From Verrucomicrobiota bacterium (GTDB lineage Bacteria; Verrucomicrobiota; Verrucomicrobiia; Chthoniobacterales; SZAS-18): a DNA stretch of 57,856 nucleotides. Position 1 is the stretch's first letter; every line of letters begins with the position of its first letter. The notes under the pieces are model-generated. The model searched no databases, was not told where the DNA came from, and worked only from the letters and a program-made list of their open reading frames with translations. The translations under genes were made by a program, and so were the position numbers. The stretch covers positions 1 through 57,856 of the forward strand of contig JAFEGM010000050.1 in assembly GCA_018240025.1 (NCBI GenBank), in the 5' to 3' direction. Below are positions 33,812 to 44,101 of this stretch, in pieces.

Positions 33812-35488
33812 GTGCGCGTGGTTCCGCCCGCCGCCGAAACGTCCGAAGCCACCGTGGCCGCTCCGTCCACCGGGCCGCTGCCGCGGGCTTGGTGGTGGGC
33901 CTTCGCCGCCCTCGGTGCCCTCTGGCTGGTCATCATCCTCGAGTTGCGGAATGAGTGGACTGCCTCCAGCCCGTACAGTTACGGAATCTTCGTCCCTCTT
34001 CTCGCGCTCTATTTCCTCGTGCGGGATTGGCAAACGCGGCCCCTGCCTCCGCCCGCCCAACCAGGCCGCCGACGCCGTAGCGATTCCCCGGCGCCGCCGC
34101 CGCCGCCCACGCCCCCGCGCACCGCGGCGCTGGTCGTGCTGGCCTCGGCCCTGCTGCTGGTGCTGCCGGTGCGATTGCTGCAGGAGGCCAACGGCGACTG
34201 GCGGCTCATCGCGTGGCTGCATCTCGGCCTGACCGCTCTGGCCACCGGTGCCGCACTCTGGTGGATCGGCGGCACCGCCTGGCTGAGGCATTTCGCGCCT
34301 GCCTTTGCCCTCTTCCCGTTGGCGGTCCCCTGGCCGGCCAAGATCGAGTACTTCGCCACGCAGACGCTGATGACGAAGGTTTCCTCGCTGACGGTGGAGC
34401 TGCTGAACGATTTTGGCATCGCCGCGGTGCAGAAGGGAAATCTCATCGAGGTTGCGGCCGGCACGGTCGGGATCGACGAAGCCTGCAGCGGCGTGCGCTC
34501 GCTCCAGGCCTGCGTGGCGGTGGCAGTTTTCCTGAGCCTGCTCCGACAGTTGGGGATAGGCCGTGGCCTGATCCTGCTCGTGACCGGCGTGGTCACCGCG
34601 TTGGGGGCCAATCTTGGCCGGGCCTTCTTCCTCGCCTACGCGCAGGCCAAGGGTGGGGCCGCGCTCGCCGACAAATGGCACGACACGGCGGGAGTGGTCG
34701 AGCTGGTGCTGTGCCTGGTGGTGCTTTGGTTCGCCGCGGCCTTCCTGGCACCCTCGATCCCAGACGAGGAGGAGGCACCCGCCCCGAAGAAGCCGCTCAA
34801 GCCGGCATTGCTGCACCTGCAAACTCCACAGGTTGCGGTTTGCGCCGCGGTCGTAGGCTGGCTGGTCGCCGTGGAGTTGGGGACGGAAGGCTGGTACCGC
34901 TATCACGAGCGTCAGGCGAAGCAGAATCCGGGGTGGACGGTGGCTTGGCCGGAGTCGGCCAAGAACTTCGCCGACGTGCGCATTCCGGACCGGGTGCTGA
35001 TGCTCCTGAGCGCGGATGAAAACAAGGCGGCGGCGTGGCTGGACGCCGCGGACTGTAAATGGTCCGCGGCCTATGCGCGCTGGCGCAGCGGCCGGCCGAT
35101 CGCACGGATCTCGCGGGTGCATCGACCCGACATCTGCTTTGCGGCAGCAGGGCGACGGCTGCGTGCCGATCTCGGCGTCACGCGCGTCCCGGCGAACGGC
35201 CTCGATCTCGCCTTCAAGACGTACGCTTTCGATCCCCCGCCGGGTGCCAGAGGCGCGACGGACCTCTACGTCTTCTACTGCCTGTGGGAGGATCGGACCG
35301 ATCCCCGTTTCGATCCCGATCCGGACGCGCCCTTGATGCCCACCTTTCGGCGCCGCTTCGAGTTCGTGGCCAAGGGCCTGCGCGACCCCGAACAGCGCAC
35401 CTTGGAAATCAGTATCGCCGGTGCGCGCTCCTATGAGGAAGCCGCTGCCGCACTGCGGGCGCAGGCTCCGAACTTGATTCGCCGCTAA
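33812..35488 (+). CDS. Exosortase 1 with EpsI-like C-terminal domain
   Basis: About 558 aa. Six to eight membrane segments. The three catalytic positions are present: Cys225 (DEACSGVRSL), Arg270 (ANLGRAFFLAY) and His290 (WHDTAG). Exosortases are membrane transpeptidases that cut PEP-CTERM-type signals. A soluble C-terminal domain of about 200 aa (HRPDICFAAAGRRLRADLGV) resembles the EpsI/DUF3485 partner, fused here. A Pro-rich insert lies near residues 80-100. Start by GTG at 33812 (or 33818), no Shine-Dalgarno. Confidence 0.85.
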   Translation: MRVVPPAAETSEATVAAPSTGPLPRAWWWAFAALGALWLVIILELRNEWTASSPYSYGIFVPLLALYFLVRDWQTRPLPPPAQPGRRRRSDSPAPPPPPTPPRTAALVVLASALLLVLPVRLLQEANGDWRLIAWLHLGLTALATGAALWWIGGTAWLRHFAPAFALFPLAVPWPAKIEYFATQTLMTKVSSLTVELLNDFGIAAVQKGNLIEVAAGTVGIDEACSGVRSLQACVAVAVFLSLLRQLGIGRGLILLVTGVVTALGANLGRAFFLAYAQAKGGAALADKWHDTAGVVELVLCLVVLWFAAAFLAPSIPDEEEAPAPKKPLKPALLHLQTPQVAVCAAVVGWLVAVELGTEGWYRYHERQAKQNPGWTVAWPESAKNFADVRIPDRVLMLLSADENKAAAWLDAADCKWSAAYARWRSGRPIARISRVHRPDICFAAAGRRLRADLGVTRVPANGLDLAFKTYAFDPPPGARGATDLYVFYCLWEDRTDPRFDPDPDAPLMPTFRRRFEFVAKGLRDPEQRTLEISIAGARSYEEAAAALRAQAPNLIRR

Positions 35489-35505
35489 GCGAGCTCGTCT
35501 GAGCG

Positions 35506-37026
35506 TCACTTGGGGCGATCGGGCTGCACGCCCCGGGCCACCACCTGACTGACCACGGCCAGCGCGGCCTCTTCGTCGAGGCCAGGTGCGGAGGCCGTCA
35601 GTTCGAGCGAGCGCTGGCCGAGGTTGCGGCGGCCTTCCAGCGCTGCACGGAGGCGGGCGCCGATGCCATAGTCCGCCCCTCGGATCGGGGCCTCGGCGCG
35701 GGTCCCGTCCTCGGTCAGGCAGCGGAAGACGAACAAGCGGCGCTGCTCTGCCATGAATACATATCGCGCGAAGGGAAGACTGAGCCCGCCCAGGCTGGGC
35801 ACTGGCAGGCGCACGATGCCGAGATGGCCCGCGAAAAGGTGCCCATTCGCGGTGTGGCAAACCTCGGGGGTGTGCTGGTGGGCCAACTGGGCGGCGGCAC
35901 GACTCGCCTCCCACCGGAGAGTGACCGCCATGATCTCCACCCCGCTCTCATCCTCCCAGCGCGCGGCGCGCTGGGCATTGGCCCGGAGGATGGTGCGCTC
36001 GTCGTCGGGGATCTTCTCCTCGGCGAAACCCGGGGCCTGCGTCGGATACTCGAAACGCCAGAGGAGGTCGCCGCGAATCGCGACCTCCCGTTCGTGCCAG
36101 CGATACCAGGCGGCATTGCCTAATTCCACACCCAGCACCCAGCCAATCAGTGGCAGGGTCCAGCGGAGGGGCAGCCCGGCGGGCGTCAGCGTTTTCGACG
36201 GCTCGGACGAATCCTGACGCCAGCGTGAACCAATCCACCAGAGCACCACGAAACAGACGCCGAGGATCATGAATCCGGCGGGATCGTGCCAGGCATCGAT
36301 CGACCCCCGCCGGGCGGCCAGCACCGAGAGGAAAAGTGTCCGCACTACGTTCGTCACCGCCGCGACGGCAAAGCCAACCGGGAAGAGGAGGAGACGGCGC
36401 GGCCAGGACAGACGAAACAGCTGACCGAGAAAGGCCGCTAGCATCAGCGTGGCTTGCAGCGACCGAATCCCGCTGCAGGCATCGCTGACCCCCACCAAAC
36501 CCGTGGCCACCTCGATCACATTCCCGCGCTGCACGGCCGCCAGTCCGAAGAGGTTGAGGAACTCGACCGTGAGAGCGGTCAGTGCGCCGGTCAGGCGCTG
36601 AACGACGGCGTACTCCCAGCTCTGCGGCCAGGGCAGGGCGAAGAAGATGAGCCCGAAGATGGGGGTAAAGGCCCGCACGTAGGGAGCCCCGCCGATCCGA
36701 TCCGTCAGCGTCAGACTGATCCCCACCACCAGCACCGCGAGCAGAAACGAGAGCAGCCGCCAGTCCGGATTCGCCTCGAGTACGAGGCGCAGCGGAAGCA
36801 GAGACGCCGCCCCCAGCAGGCCGACCGCAGCCCAGGATCGCCGCGCGGCCCCCGGAGGTGGAAGGTGTTCGAGTTCACGCCAGGCCAGCCAGGCGATGAG
36901 CGCCGGGACGGCCCAGCCGTAGCTGTAGAGAGGATTGAACTCCCATTCGACGTACCACTGCCGGACGCCAGCGGCCCAGAGGAGCAGGAAAGCGGCGAGG
37001 CTGGCCGGCCAGACGAGTGCGTTCAC
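35506..37026 (-). CDS. Exosortase 2 with EpsI-like C-terminal domain
   Basis: 506 aa. Same layout as exosortase 1: membrane domain with Cys184 (SDACSGIRSL), Arg229 (NVVRTLFLSV) and His247 (WHDPAG), then a soluble tail (HTPEVCHTANGHLFAGHLGI). The N-terminus (LYSYGWAVPALIAWLAWREL) matches that of exosortase 1 (SPYSYGIFVPLLALYFLV). The two genes converge, 17 bp apart, so they are old paralogues rather than a recent tandem copy. GTG start 9 bp after the O-antigen-ligase-like gene, so co-transcribed with it. Confidence 0.87.
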   Translation of the reverse strand: MNALVWPASLAAFLLLWAAGVRQWYVEWEFNPLYSYGWAVPALIAWLAWRELEHLPPPGAARRSWAAVGLLGAASLLPLRLVLEANPDWRLLSFLLAVLVVGISLTLTDRIGGAPYVRAFTPIFGLIFFALPWPQSWEYAVVQRLTGALTALTVEFLNLFGLAAVQRGNVIEVATGLVGVSDACSGIRSLQATLMLAAFLGQLFRLSWPRRLLLFPVGFAVAAVTNVVRTLFLSVLAARRGSIDAWHDPAGFMILGVCFVVLWWIGSRWRQDSSEPSKTLTPAGLPLRWTLPLIGWVLGVELGNAAWYRWHEREVAIRGDLLWRFEYPTQAPGFAEEKIPDDERTILRANAQRAARWEDESGVEIMAVTLRWEASRAAAQLAHQHTPEVCHTANGHLFAGHLGIVRLPVPSLGGLSLPFARYVFMAEQRRLFVFRCLTEDGTRAEAPIRGADYGIGARLRAALEGRRNLGQRSLELTASAPGLDEEAALAVVSQVVARGVQPDRPK

Positions 37027-37035
37027 GAGACAGCT

Positions 37036-39501
37036 TCAACTCGGGCGAAGGGCGGCGAAATAGCGCTGCCAGCATTCCCACGCGCGCTCGAAATCGCCGT
37101 GCTGGGCGCGGGCTCCGGCTTCCACGTAATGCATGTAGGCGGGCACCTTGGTCTGGGCCGTCACCCGGGCGATCACCTGCACGGCGTCACCGGGCCGGCC
37201 GGCCTTCAACAGGGCTTGGAAAAGCTGGTAGACCCGCACGACCTGGTCCGGCTGGCGGACCACCTCGCGTTCGAGGTGGGGAATCGATTCGTCGGAGGCC
37301 ACTTCGGGCAGGGGCGGCGCGGGAGCGAAGCGCAGGGCAATCTCACACGCGCGCCGCGATTCGCCCGCCCGGGCGGCGGCCGTCGCCCAGCTTTCCCAAG
37401 CGATGGTCTGCCACTCGGGGCGCTGATCGAAGGCCCGGAGAAGCGCCAGCGCATCGCCGTGCCGGGACCAGGCGGAAAACAGCTCCACCAACTGCGGGCG
37501 ACTAAATCCCCGCAGCGCCGGGTCCGCCTCCAACACCAGGCGCACTTCTTCCTTCACCTCTTCGGGATGGCCCCATTGCAAAAAGGCGAGCAATCGATTT
37601 GCATCTTCGCGCATCCAGCCACGCAGGACCTGCCGAAATCCATCGTCGCGGATCGAGTTCATCTGCCCCAGGAGGCTGTGCAGGAATTCCCGCTCCTGGC
37701 GAGGAGAGCGCGCGCAGGCCTCCGCCAGGGCCTTGATCGAGCGGACCGGCTGCCATTTCAACCAGGCCTGGGCCTCCCGCAGCGGCGGGATGGGGGACTG
37801 TCGTTCGAGCCCGGAAGCGCGGGCGAAATCGTCTTCCACTGCCATGGTCGACAGACGCAGAGCGGCGCCGAGTTCCGCCCGCACCAGGTAGCCATAATGG
37901 TCGAGCGGCGCCCAGCGCAGAGCCCGGGTCACGTGTTCCACCGCCAGAGTCGGCTGTCCCCGCGGCACGGCCTCGTAGGCGAGAGCGAGGTGATTCTGCG
38001 CGCCGATCGTCCCGGGATAGTCGCTGCGCTCCCAGACGGCCAGCGACCAGATCACGCCGAGGGCAGCGAACAGACCGCCCAGCCCCAGCAGCGGGAGGCG
38101 CAGGAACCGCCCGGCGACGGGCGCAGCCGGCACCGCGAGTGCGATGATCGCCAGCGCGGAGAAGGCGGACCCGACGCGGTGCCCCGAGACATCCACCAGA
38201 CCGTGCAGGGCCAACCCGGCAAGCGCGACCAGCCCAGCAAGCCGGATGGGCTCCACACCTCCCCGCCGGAGGGGGAAGATGCGTCGAAGGATCAAGCCCG
38301 TGCCGATCAGCACGACCGCGACCCCCAACCAACCCAACTCCACCCGCAGCCAGACCCAGTCGCTTTCCGGATGGATCCCTCTGGCCGGCAGGGCGGCGCG
38401 GTTCCGGTAGAGCGTCAGCAGCGCCGACATGTTCCCAAGGCCGGTACCCGGCCACGCGCTGGCGGCGCCCAGATCGAGCGCATCCCCTTGGATCAGCAGC
38501 CGGAAACGAAGGTCATTGGGATTCTCTCCGGTCAGAGGATCGGCCTTGCTACGGAAACGCTGCAGGGTATCGCCCCCGACCAAAAAGAACGCGCTCGCGC
38601 CCACCAGCAGCAAGGTGGCGCCCAAGGCGAGGGTGCGCACCATCTGTTCCCGGCGCTGGCGGGCCTCCTGGTCGACCTCGTCTGGTTCGGATTCCTCCTC
38701 GTCTTCCTCGTCGGCCTGACCTTCCGATTCCAAATGATGCGCCTGTCGCGCTCCGAGCCAGGCGATGCCGGCCAGATACACCGCCGCCCCGCCAAAGAGC
38801 AACAGGACGCCGGCCCGGGAGTTGGACTGGAACACCGCCCCTGCCACGAGCAGCCAGCCTGCGATCCAGCCAAGCCCCACCCAGGGTTTGGCCCTGCGTC
38901 GGAAATCCAAGTGGGCCCGGGCGAGGAGAAGAAGCGCTCCCAGCGCGAAAAAGTTCCCCGTTTGGTTGCGGTTCGGAAAGGGGCCGAAGCCGCGTTCCGC
39001 CTCCCAGATGCGAGGGACGTACCCGGTCGCCCGGAACGCGAGACACAGGGCCGCCACCAAGACCACTCCGAGTGCCAACCAGCGCGCGAGCCGGGCGCGC
39101 TCGATGTTCGTCCACCGCACCGTCAGGAGCCAGTACAGCCACGTCAGACCCGCACCCCAGAGGATCCACGCGTCCAGGGTGAGCCAGGGCTGCGGCGTCA
39201 GACGGTCGCTGATCACCAGCCCGAGTTCCTCCGTCAACAGGCGCCGCCAGCCGATTTCTCCGAACCAGCGGGCGGGAAGAAAGGCCAGGCCAGGGAGCAG
39301 CGCCAGGATCAGAAATGTCCCCGTCAGTGCTCCGCCAAGTTGGCTCCGCGGAGGGGCCAGCAGGACCAGAAGCCCAAGCCCGGCAAGCACGATACCCTGA
39401 GTCCAGGGTTGCGTCGCGCCGCCCAGCAGGACTGCGACGATCGGCAAAGCGGCTGCACCCAGCACCAGACCCGCGCGGTGTCCGCTGCGGCGCCGACGCA
39501 T
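37036..39501 (-). CDS. O-antigen ligase / Wzy-like membrane protein with TPR tail
   Basis: About 821 aa. Residues 1-480 are about twelve membrane segments with the Wzy_C/WaaL pattern (GPFPNRNQTGNFFALGALL, FQSNSRAGVLLLFGG, GTGLGNMSALLTLYRNR). An acidic insert (EEDEEESEPDEVDQEA) interrupts a cytoplasmic loop. Residues 480-820 are TPR-like helices. It should polymerise or ligate an undecaprenyl-linked glycan for the surface polymer whose export and protein partners surround it. Start: ATG at 39501, or TTG/GTG near 39552. Confidence 0.75.
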   Translation of the reverse strand: MRRRRSGHRAGLVLGAAALPIVAVLLGGATQPWTQGIVLAGLGLLVLLAPPRSQLGGALTGTFLILALLPGLAFLPARWFGEIGWRRLLTEELGLVISDRLTPQPWLTLDAWILWGAGLTWLYWLLTVRWTNIERARLARWLALGVVLVAALCLAFRATGYVPRIWEAERGFGPFPNRNQTGNFFALGALLLLARAHLDFRRRAKPWVGLGWIAGWLLVAGAVFQSNSRAGVLLLFGGAAVYLAGIAWLGARQAHHLESEGQADEEDEEESEPDEVDQEARQRREQMVRTLALGATLLLVGASAFFLVGGDTLQRFRSKADPLTGENPNDLRFRLLIQGDALDLGAASAWPGTGLGNMSALLTLYRNRAALPARGIHPESDWVWLRVELGWLGVAVVLIGTGLILRRIFPLRRGGVEPIRLAGLVALAGLALHGLVDVSGHRVGSAFSALAIIALAVPAAPVAGRFLRLPLLGLGGLFAALGVIWSLAVWERSDYPGTIGAQNHLALAYEAVPRGQPTLAVEHVTRALRWAPLDHYGYLVRAELGAALRLSTMAVEDDFARASGLERQSPIPPLREAQAWLKWQPVRSIKALAEACARSPRQEREFLHSLLGQMNSIRDDGFRQVLRGWMREDANRLLAFLQWGHPEEVKEEVRLVLEADPALRGFSRPQLVELFSAWSRHGDALALLRAFDQRPEWQTIAWESWATAAARAGESRRACEIALRFAPAPPLPEVASDESIPHLEREVVRQPDQVVRVYQLFQALLKAGRPGDAVQVIARVTAQTKVPAYMHYVEAGARAQHGDFERAWECWQRYFAALRPS

Positions 39502-39592
39502 TCCGTCGCGGCTGGGGGCTGGGGCTGGAGAACTCACGCGCAGGGGCACCAAATCCGAATCCCGCGCGGATGAAACCCGAAATTCGGCGAAC

Positions 39593-40906
39593 CTACTCCG
39601 TGACGGTGGGTTCGTCGTCCCGCACCAACCAGGTACAGGCCGCGGCGATCAACATGGCCACGCCGCCGATGACCACGGCCGTCAGACGGTCCACACTCGG
39701 ATATTGGTCCATCACCCGACTGAGGACGATGGCGACCAGAATCTGGGGAATGACGATGAAGAAGTTGAAAATGCCCATGTAGACGCCCATCCGGGCCGGC
39801 GGCAGGGCCGAGGAGAGCATCGCATACGGCATCGAAAGGATGGAGGCCCAGGCGATTCCCACCCCCACGAAGGCAAGTTGCAGGAGCGCGGGATCACGGA
39901 TGACTCCCACGGAGGCGAGTCCCAGGCCGCCCAGCACGAGGGACACGAAGTGAATCGTCCGAGCACTGACGACTCTTCCGAGCCAAAGAAAGGCCATGGC
40001 CGCGAAAAAGGCGGTCAGGTTATAGGTGGCAAAGCAGGAATTCGCCAGATCGATGCCTCGCTGGTACAACTCGGACTTCGTGTCGGTCGCGCCCATGATG
40101 TTGCGGGCCACAGCGACGGAGAAGAAGATCCACATGCAGAAAAGGCCCATCCAGGTGAAGAACTGAACGGCGGCCAGCTGCTTCATGCGGGCCGGCATCT
40201 GCGCGAAGGCAGAGAAAATCTCGCCCCAGCCTTCCGCCTTCTTGGCCCGCAACTCCTCGAGATTCTCAGGGGGATGTTCTTTCGTGCTGAAAACCGTCCA
40301 GAGCACGGCGACGAGGAAGACCGCCGCTCCCACCGTGAAGGCGACGGTCACCGTCTGGGGGATCGGGTGTGTCCCAGTCGGCTGATTGGCAATGCCGAAC
40401 GGTTGATGCAGCCACTCCGGCAGCTTGGAGGCAATGACCGCGCCGGCTCCGATGAAGACCGACTGCATGGCGAAGCCCACGGTGCGCTGACGTTCCGGCA
40501 GCAGATCGGCCACGAACGCCCGGAACGGCTCCATGGTGATGTTGACGGAGGCGTCGAGGACCCACAGCAAGCCGGCGGCCATCCAAAGCGTGCCGGAGTG
40601 TGGCATGGCCAGGAGCGCGAGCGACGCCAGGAGCGCGCCGACCAGGAAGTAGGGACGACGGCGACCCAGCGGTCCCCAAGTCCGGTCGCTCATGTGGCCA
40701 ATGATGGGCTGCACGATCAGCCCGGTCAGGGGCGCGGCGAGCCAAAGGAGCGGAAGCTCGCTCTCCTTTGCACCGAGGTATTCGTAGATGGCCGACATGT
40801 TTCCCATCTGCAGGCCCCAACCGAACTGGATCCCGAAGAATCCGAAGCTCATGTTGAAGATCTGCCAGAAGTTCAGGGCGGCACGGGGCTGGGTCGGAGC
40901 GAGCAT
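39593..40906 (-). CDS. MFS sugar:cation symporter (SLC45/GPH-like)
   Basis: 437 aa, 12 membrane segments. Signature [21 protein letters not shown] in loop 2-3 (parts: [15 protein letters not shown]) and [15 protein letters not shown] are typical of SLC45/sucrose-transporter-like symporters for maltose or sucrose. It is downstream of the TonB receptor but separated by a strong terminator. A role in inner-membrane uptake of the sugar imported by that receptor is likely. ATG at 40906 chosen over GTG at 40927. Confidence 0.8.
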   Translation of the reverse strand: MLAPTQPRAALNFWQIFNMSFGFFGIQFGWGLQMGNMSAIYEYLGAKESELPLLWLAAPLTGLIVQPIIGHMSDRTWGPLGRRRPYFLVGALLASLALLAMPHSGTLWMAAGLLWVLDASVNITMEPFRAFVADLLPERQRTVGFAMQSVFIGAGAVIASKLPEWLHQPFGIANQPTGTHPIPQTVTVAFTVGAAVFLVAVLWTVFSTKEHPPENLEELRAKKAEGWGEIFSAFAQMPARMKQLAAVQFFTWMGLFCMWIFFSVAVARNIMGATDTKSELYQRGIDLANSCFATYNLTAFFAAMAFLWLGRVVSARTIHFVSLVLGGLGLASVGVIRDPALLQLAFVGVGIAWASILSMPYAMLSSALPPARMGVYMGIFNFFIVIPQILVAIVLSRVMDQYPSVDRLTAVVIGGVAMLIAAACTWLVRDDEPTVTE

Positions 40907-40957
40907 GTGGGGGTCGGTTCTACTCACCCTTGGGGACTCTGGCGAGCGGGTTCGGGC

Positions 40958-40991
40958 AAAAAAAAGGCCGCCGGGCGGGAGCCCGGCGGCC
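40958..40991 (-). terminator. Intrinsic terminator after the TonB-dependent receptor
   Basis: Perfect 11-bp stem GGCCGCCGGGC / GCCCGGCGGCC with a four-base loop, followed on the minus strand by eight U residues. It lies 24 bp past the receptor stop. Confidence 0.93.
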
Positions 40992-41014
40992 TGGGAGACT
41001 TTGACTAGGTCAGC

Positions 41015-44000
41015 TTAGAACTTCTTGTTGATGCCGATGTACCAGTAGCGGTTACGGATCGAGTAGTTCGAAGTGTCGTAGTTGTCGTTGAAGGCGCCGA
41101 GGACGACGGGCGGCGAACGGTCAAACATGTTGACCACGCCAACCTTGATCTTCGTGCCCCAGAGCAGCTTCTGGGCGAACGAGCCGGAGTTGTCGGCCGC
41201 GACCTGGGTGCGGACACCCTTGCCGTCGACGATTTCCTTGGCGGCGTCAGCCTTCGGCTTCTTGAACTCGTAGGACAGCTGCGAGTCGAAGGTCACGTAG
41301 GACGGAACCTTGCGGTAGAGGTCGTACACGGGGGTCGTGTCGCCACCGCCGATGACGTTCGCGGCCAGGAGGGCCGAGGAGTCGTCGTTGTAGCCACCGA
41401 TGTAGTTGATCGTGCCAACCCACTCCCAGCCCTTCCAGGCGTATTCCAGACGGAAGAAGCCCTTCAGGCGCGGGATACCACCAGGAGCCAGCGGCAGGGA
41501 GCCGTTGAAGTCACCCAGGAAGTCGGTCGTGCCGACACCAGGAATGGCTTCCGCCTTCCACGAGAGGAAGTAGTTGGCGCCCAGCGAGGCCGTGAACTGG
41601 CCATACTGATTCCACGGGAGCTGATAGGTGAGGGTCGTGTCGATGCCCTGCACGAAGCGCTTGGCGGCGTTAGCCGTGTTCGCGTAGATCGTGAAGATTT
41701 CGCCACCGCCGTTGCCGACGAGCGGATTACGACCGACGAAGCGACCGGCCGGGGGCGTACCCTCGGGGTTGTTCGGGTCGACCACGTAGCCGAAGGTGCC
41801 AGGGAAGGCGGCGCCAGCGCGGAGGCTGTTGCCGTTGATCGAGGCAGCGAGCTGAGCGAAGTCGGCACCGCCGAGGAACACACCGAGGGTGCGGACCTGG
41901 TAGTAGTCGACCGTCAGGGTCAGGCCCTTCACCCAACGCGGGGTGAAGACGAGACCGGCCGTCCAGCTCTTCGACTCCTCAGGCGTGAGGAGCACGTTGC
42001 CACCCTGCTTCACACCGCCCGGGGGCTGCGTAAAGGTCTGGCGGAACGGATCGGAGATGTTCGGGAAGTTGTCGCCGATCGGGTCGAACAGCGCCACGGG
42101 ACCCGGAGCGCGGAACGACTCGCCGTAGGAACCACGGAGGGTCAGGTCGTTGATCGGCTGATAGCGGACCGTGAAGCGGGGCTTCACACCGGAATCGAAC
42201 TTGGCGCGGGTGGGATTCCCACGGGCGACGTTCGAAGGATCGGGCTTCTGGTCGAAGTTCTCGAACTGCTCATAGCGGATGGCCGCGCTGAAATCGAAGC
42301 TCTGGATGAAGGGAACCTTCATCTTCTGAGTGATGATCGGCACGCTGACCTCGGCGAAGAACGACTTCACCTCCTGCTTGTACTTGGTGTTCGGCGAGGC
42401 ATTGAAGCCCAGCTGATTACCCTGCGCCTGGACGGAGTCCGGGAGCTGAGTCGTGCGAGTCTGGCGGAACTCGGTACCGATGTTGAAGCCGATACCGCCC
42501 TGCGGCAGCGTCGGGAACAGGTTACCGAACAGACGCGCATCGATCAGGAAGTCGTGCGAGTAGAAGAACGAACGACCCACGTAGGACGAGCGCTGAGCGG
42601 CCGCCACGTTGTCCCAGGAACGAGTGCCGGTGACGGCGCCCGTGACAGGATTGAAGGTGTTCGAGGTGCCCGAGGTCGGCGCGAACTGGCCGCGGAACGG
42701 GTTGAAGTTACCGGCCGCGATCTCGGCCTCGATCAGGTTACGCTGAGCGTCACCGGAATCGATGCGGAGCTGGTCGAGGCGCTCGTAAACGAAGCCGCCG
42801 TCATAACCGAGGAAGTCGATGAACGGATTGCCCTTGAAGACAAACTCACCGCGCAGACCGAAGGTATAGCGCCAGTAGTCGTAGTCGTAGAAGGACTTAC
42901 GCAGGCCGAGCTCGTCGGTCAGACGATAGGACAGGCCGCTGATGCGGTTCGGATTGCTGGTCGGCGTCGTGGCCACAAACGGGTTGTAGGGACTCGCCAG
43001 GATGGCAGCGCGGCCGAGCGCGAAGGGCGCCGGGGCCAGACCGTTGTCCTGCTTCGTCTTGGCGTACATCACGTCGGCGTAGGCGGTCATGGCCTTGCCG
43101 AAGATGTTGTACTGACCCGTGATGTAGTACATGTACTTCTCCTGGGCCGGGATGGCCGGGGTGAAGGCACGGAAGTTGAACGGATCAGGGCTGTTCGCAC
43201 CACCGTAGGCGCGGTAAGCCGCCGCATTCTGCGGCGAGGCGACCGACTGGTCGACCAGGATGCGAGCCACGCCGCCCAGGGTCACACGACCCGGGAAGGT
43301 GCCCGAACCACCGTTGTTACCACCGAGGAAGCGGCGGTCCGACGAGGCCGAGATCGAGCGGTCGCGCGAGAAGATCGCGTTGCGATCATAGTACTCAGCC
43401 GCGAAGGCGATCGACAGCTTGTCGTTCGAGAAGCCGCCACGGATGTAACCCTGGATGACGCGAGCGTCCTTGTCCGTGGTGTTGCCGTAGAGGAGGTCGA
43501 TCTCAACGCCGTTCAGCGGGGTCGAGCCCGGGCCGTTGATCAGGATGAAGTTCACGACACCGGCGACGGCGTCGGAACCGTAAATGGCGCCTGCGCCATC
43601 CTTGAGGATTTCCGAGCGATCGAGGGCACCGATCGGAATGGCGTTGACGTTGGCGAAGCCGAACGCGCGACGACCATTGATGAGGGTCAGCGTGTTGGCC
43701 GGGCCGAGGCCGCGGATGGCCACGAAGGCCGAGCCGTCACCGCCGTTGGAGTCATTCTCCGTGGCAGTGTTGCCGACGAACGACGGCAGCTGGCGCAGAC
43801 CTTCGACCGGGGTGTTGGCACCGATTTTCTGGAGGACGGACGCGCTGTAGACAGTAACCGGGAGCGGACCTTCCGACTCAGCAGTCGGAATGTACGTTCC
43901 AGTCACGACCACGCGCTGCGGCTCGGCGTCCTGCGCGAACGCAGCGCCAGCGGCCACCGTGAGGGCCGAAAGAGTGGCGAGGGAACGACCGAATCGGCCG

Positions 44001-44032
44001 TTGCCCAGAGCGCCAGTGTTCTTTGTAATCAT
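41015..44032 (-). CDS. TonB-dependent receptor
   Basis: 1005 aa. Signal peptide (TLSALTVAAGAAFAQ), then a TonB-box-like start and plug domain (QRVVVTGTYIPTAESEG; AFVAIRGLGPANTLTLINGRRAFG; EILKDGAGAIYGSDAVAGVVNFIL). The rest is a 22-strand-type barrel rich in Tyr, Asn and Gly, ending in an aromatic residue (YWYIGINKKF). The codons are strongly biased to AAC, AAG, TAC, ATC, which suggests high expression. It should import a carbohydrate, given its neighbours. Own promoter region of about 320 bp upstream and own terminator. Confidence 0.93.
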   Translation of the reverse strand: MITKNTGALGNGRFGRSLATLSALTVAAGAAFAQDAEPQRVVVTGTYIPTAESEGPLPVTVYSASVLQKIGANTPVEGLRQLPSFVGNTATENDSNGGDGSAFVAIRGLGPANTLTLINGRRAFGFANVNAIPIGALDRSEILKDGAGAIYGSDAVAGVVNFILINGPGSTPLNGVEIDLLYGNTTDKDARVIQGYIRGGFSNDKLSIAFAAEYYDRNAIFSRDRSISASSDRRFLGGNNGGSGTFPGRVTLGGVARILVDQSVASPQNAAAYRAYGGANSPDPFNFRAFTPAIPAQEKYMYYITGQYNIFGKAMTAYADVMYAKTKQDNGLAPAPFALGRAAILASPYNPFVATTPTSNPNRISGLSYRLTDELGLRKSFYDYDYWRYTFGLRGEFVFKGNPFIDFLGYDGGFVYERLDQLRIDSGDAQRNLIEAEIAAGNFNPFRGQFAPTSGTSNTFNPVTGAVTGTRSWDNVAAAQRSSYVGRSFFYSHDFLIDARLFGNLFPTLPQGGIGFNIGTEFRQTRTTQLPDSVQAQGNQLGFNASPNTKYKQEVKSFFAEVSVPIITQKMKVPFIQSFDFSAAIRYEQFENFDQKPDPSNVARGNPTRAKFDSGVKPRFTVRYQPINDLTLRGSYGESFRAPGPVALFDPIGDNFPNISDPFRQTFTQPPGGVKQGGNVLLTPEESKSWTAGLVFTPRWVKGLTLTVDYYQVRTLGVFLGGADFAQLAASINGNSLRAGAAFPGTFGYVVDPNNPEGTPPAGRFVGRNPLVGNGGGEIFTIYANTANAAKRFVQGIDTTLTYQLPWNQYGQFTASLGANYFLSWKAEAIPGVGTTDFLGDFNGSLPLAPGGIPRLKGFFRLEYAWKGWEWVGTINYIGGYNDDSSALLAANVIGGGDTTPVYDLYRKVPSYVTFDSQLSYEFKKPKADAAKEIVDGKGVRTQVAADNSGSFAQKLLWGTKIKVGVVNMFDRSPPVVLGAFNDNYDTSNYSIRNRYWYIGINKKF

Positions 44033-44101
44033 GGATTGGCTTAGGGTTTTGGTTTGAGGTGAAAACCGACGGCGCGCCCCGCGACCCATTTGGGCACGAA
44101 A

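Noticed and set aside
36454..39573. A 1039-codon open frame on the plus strand, opposite exosortase 2 and the O-antigen-ligase-like gene
   Set aside because: It has no recognisable domain, its product is Arg/Gln/Pro-rich, and the minus strand carries two clear membrane-protein families. High GC makes such antisense frames common.
42554..44044. A 496-codon frame opposite the TonB-dependent receptor
   Set aside because: The receptor frame has signal peptide, plug and barrel signatures; the antisense frame has none.
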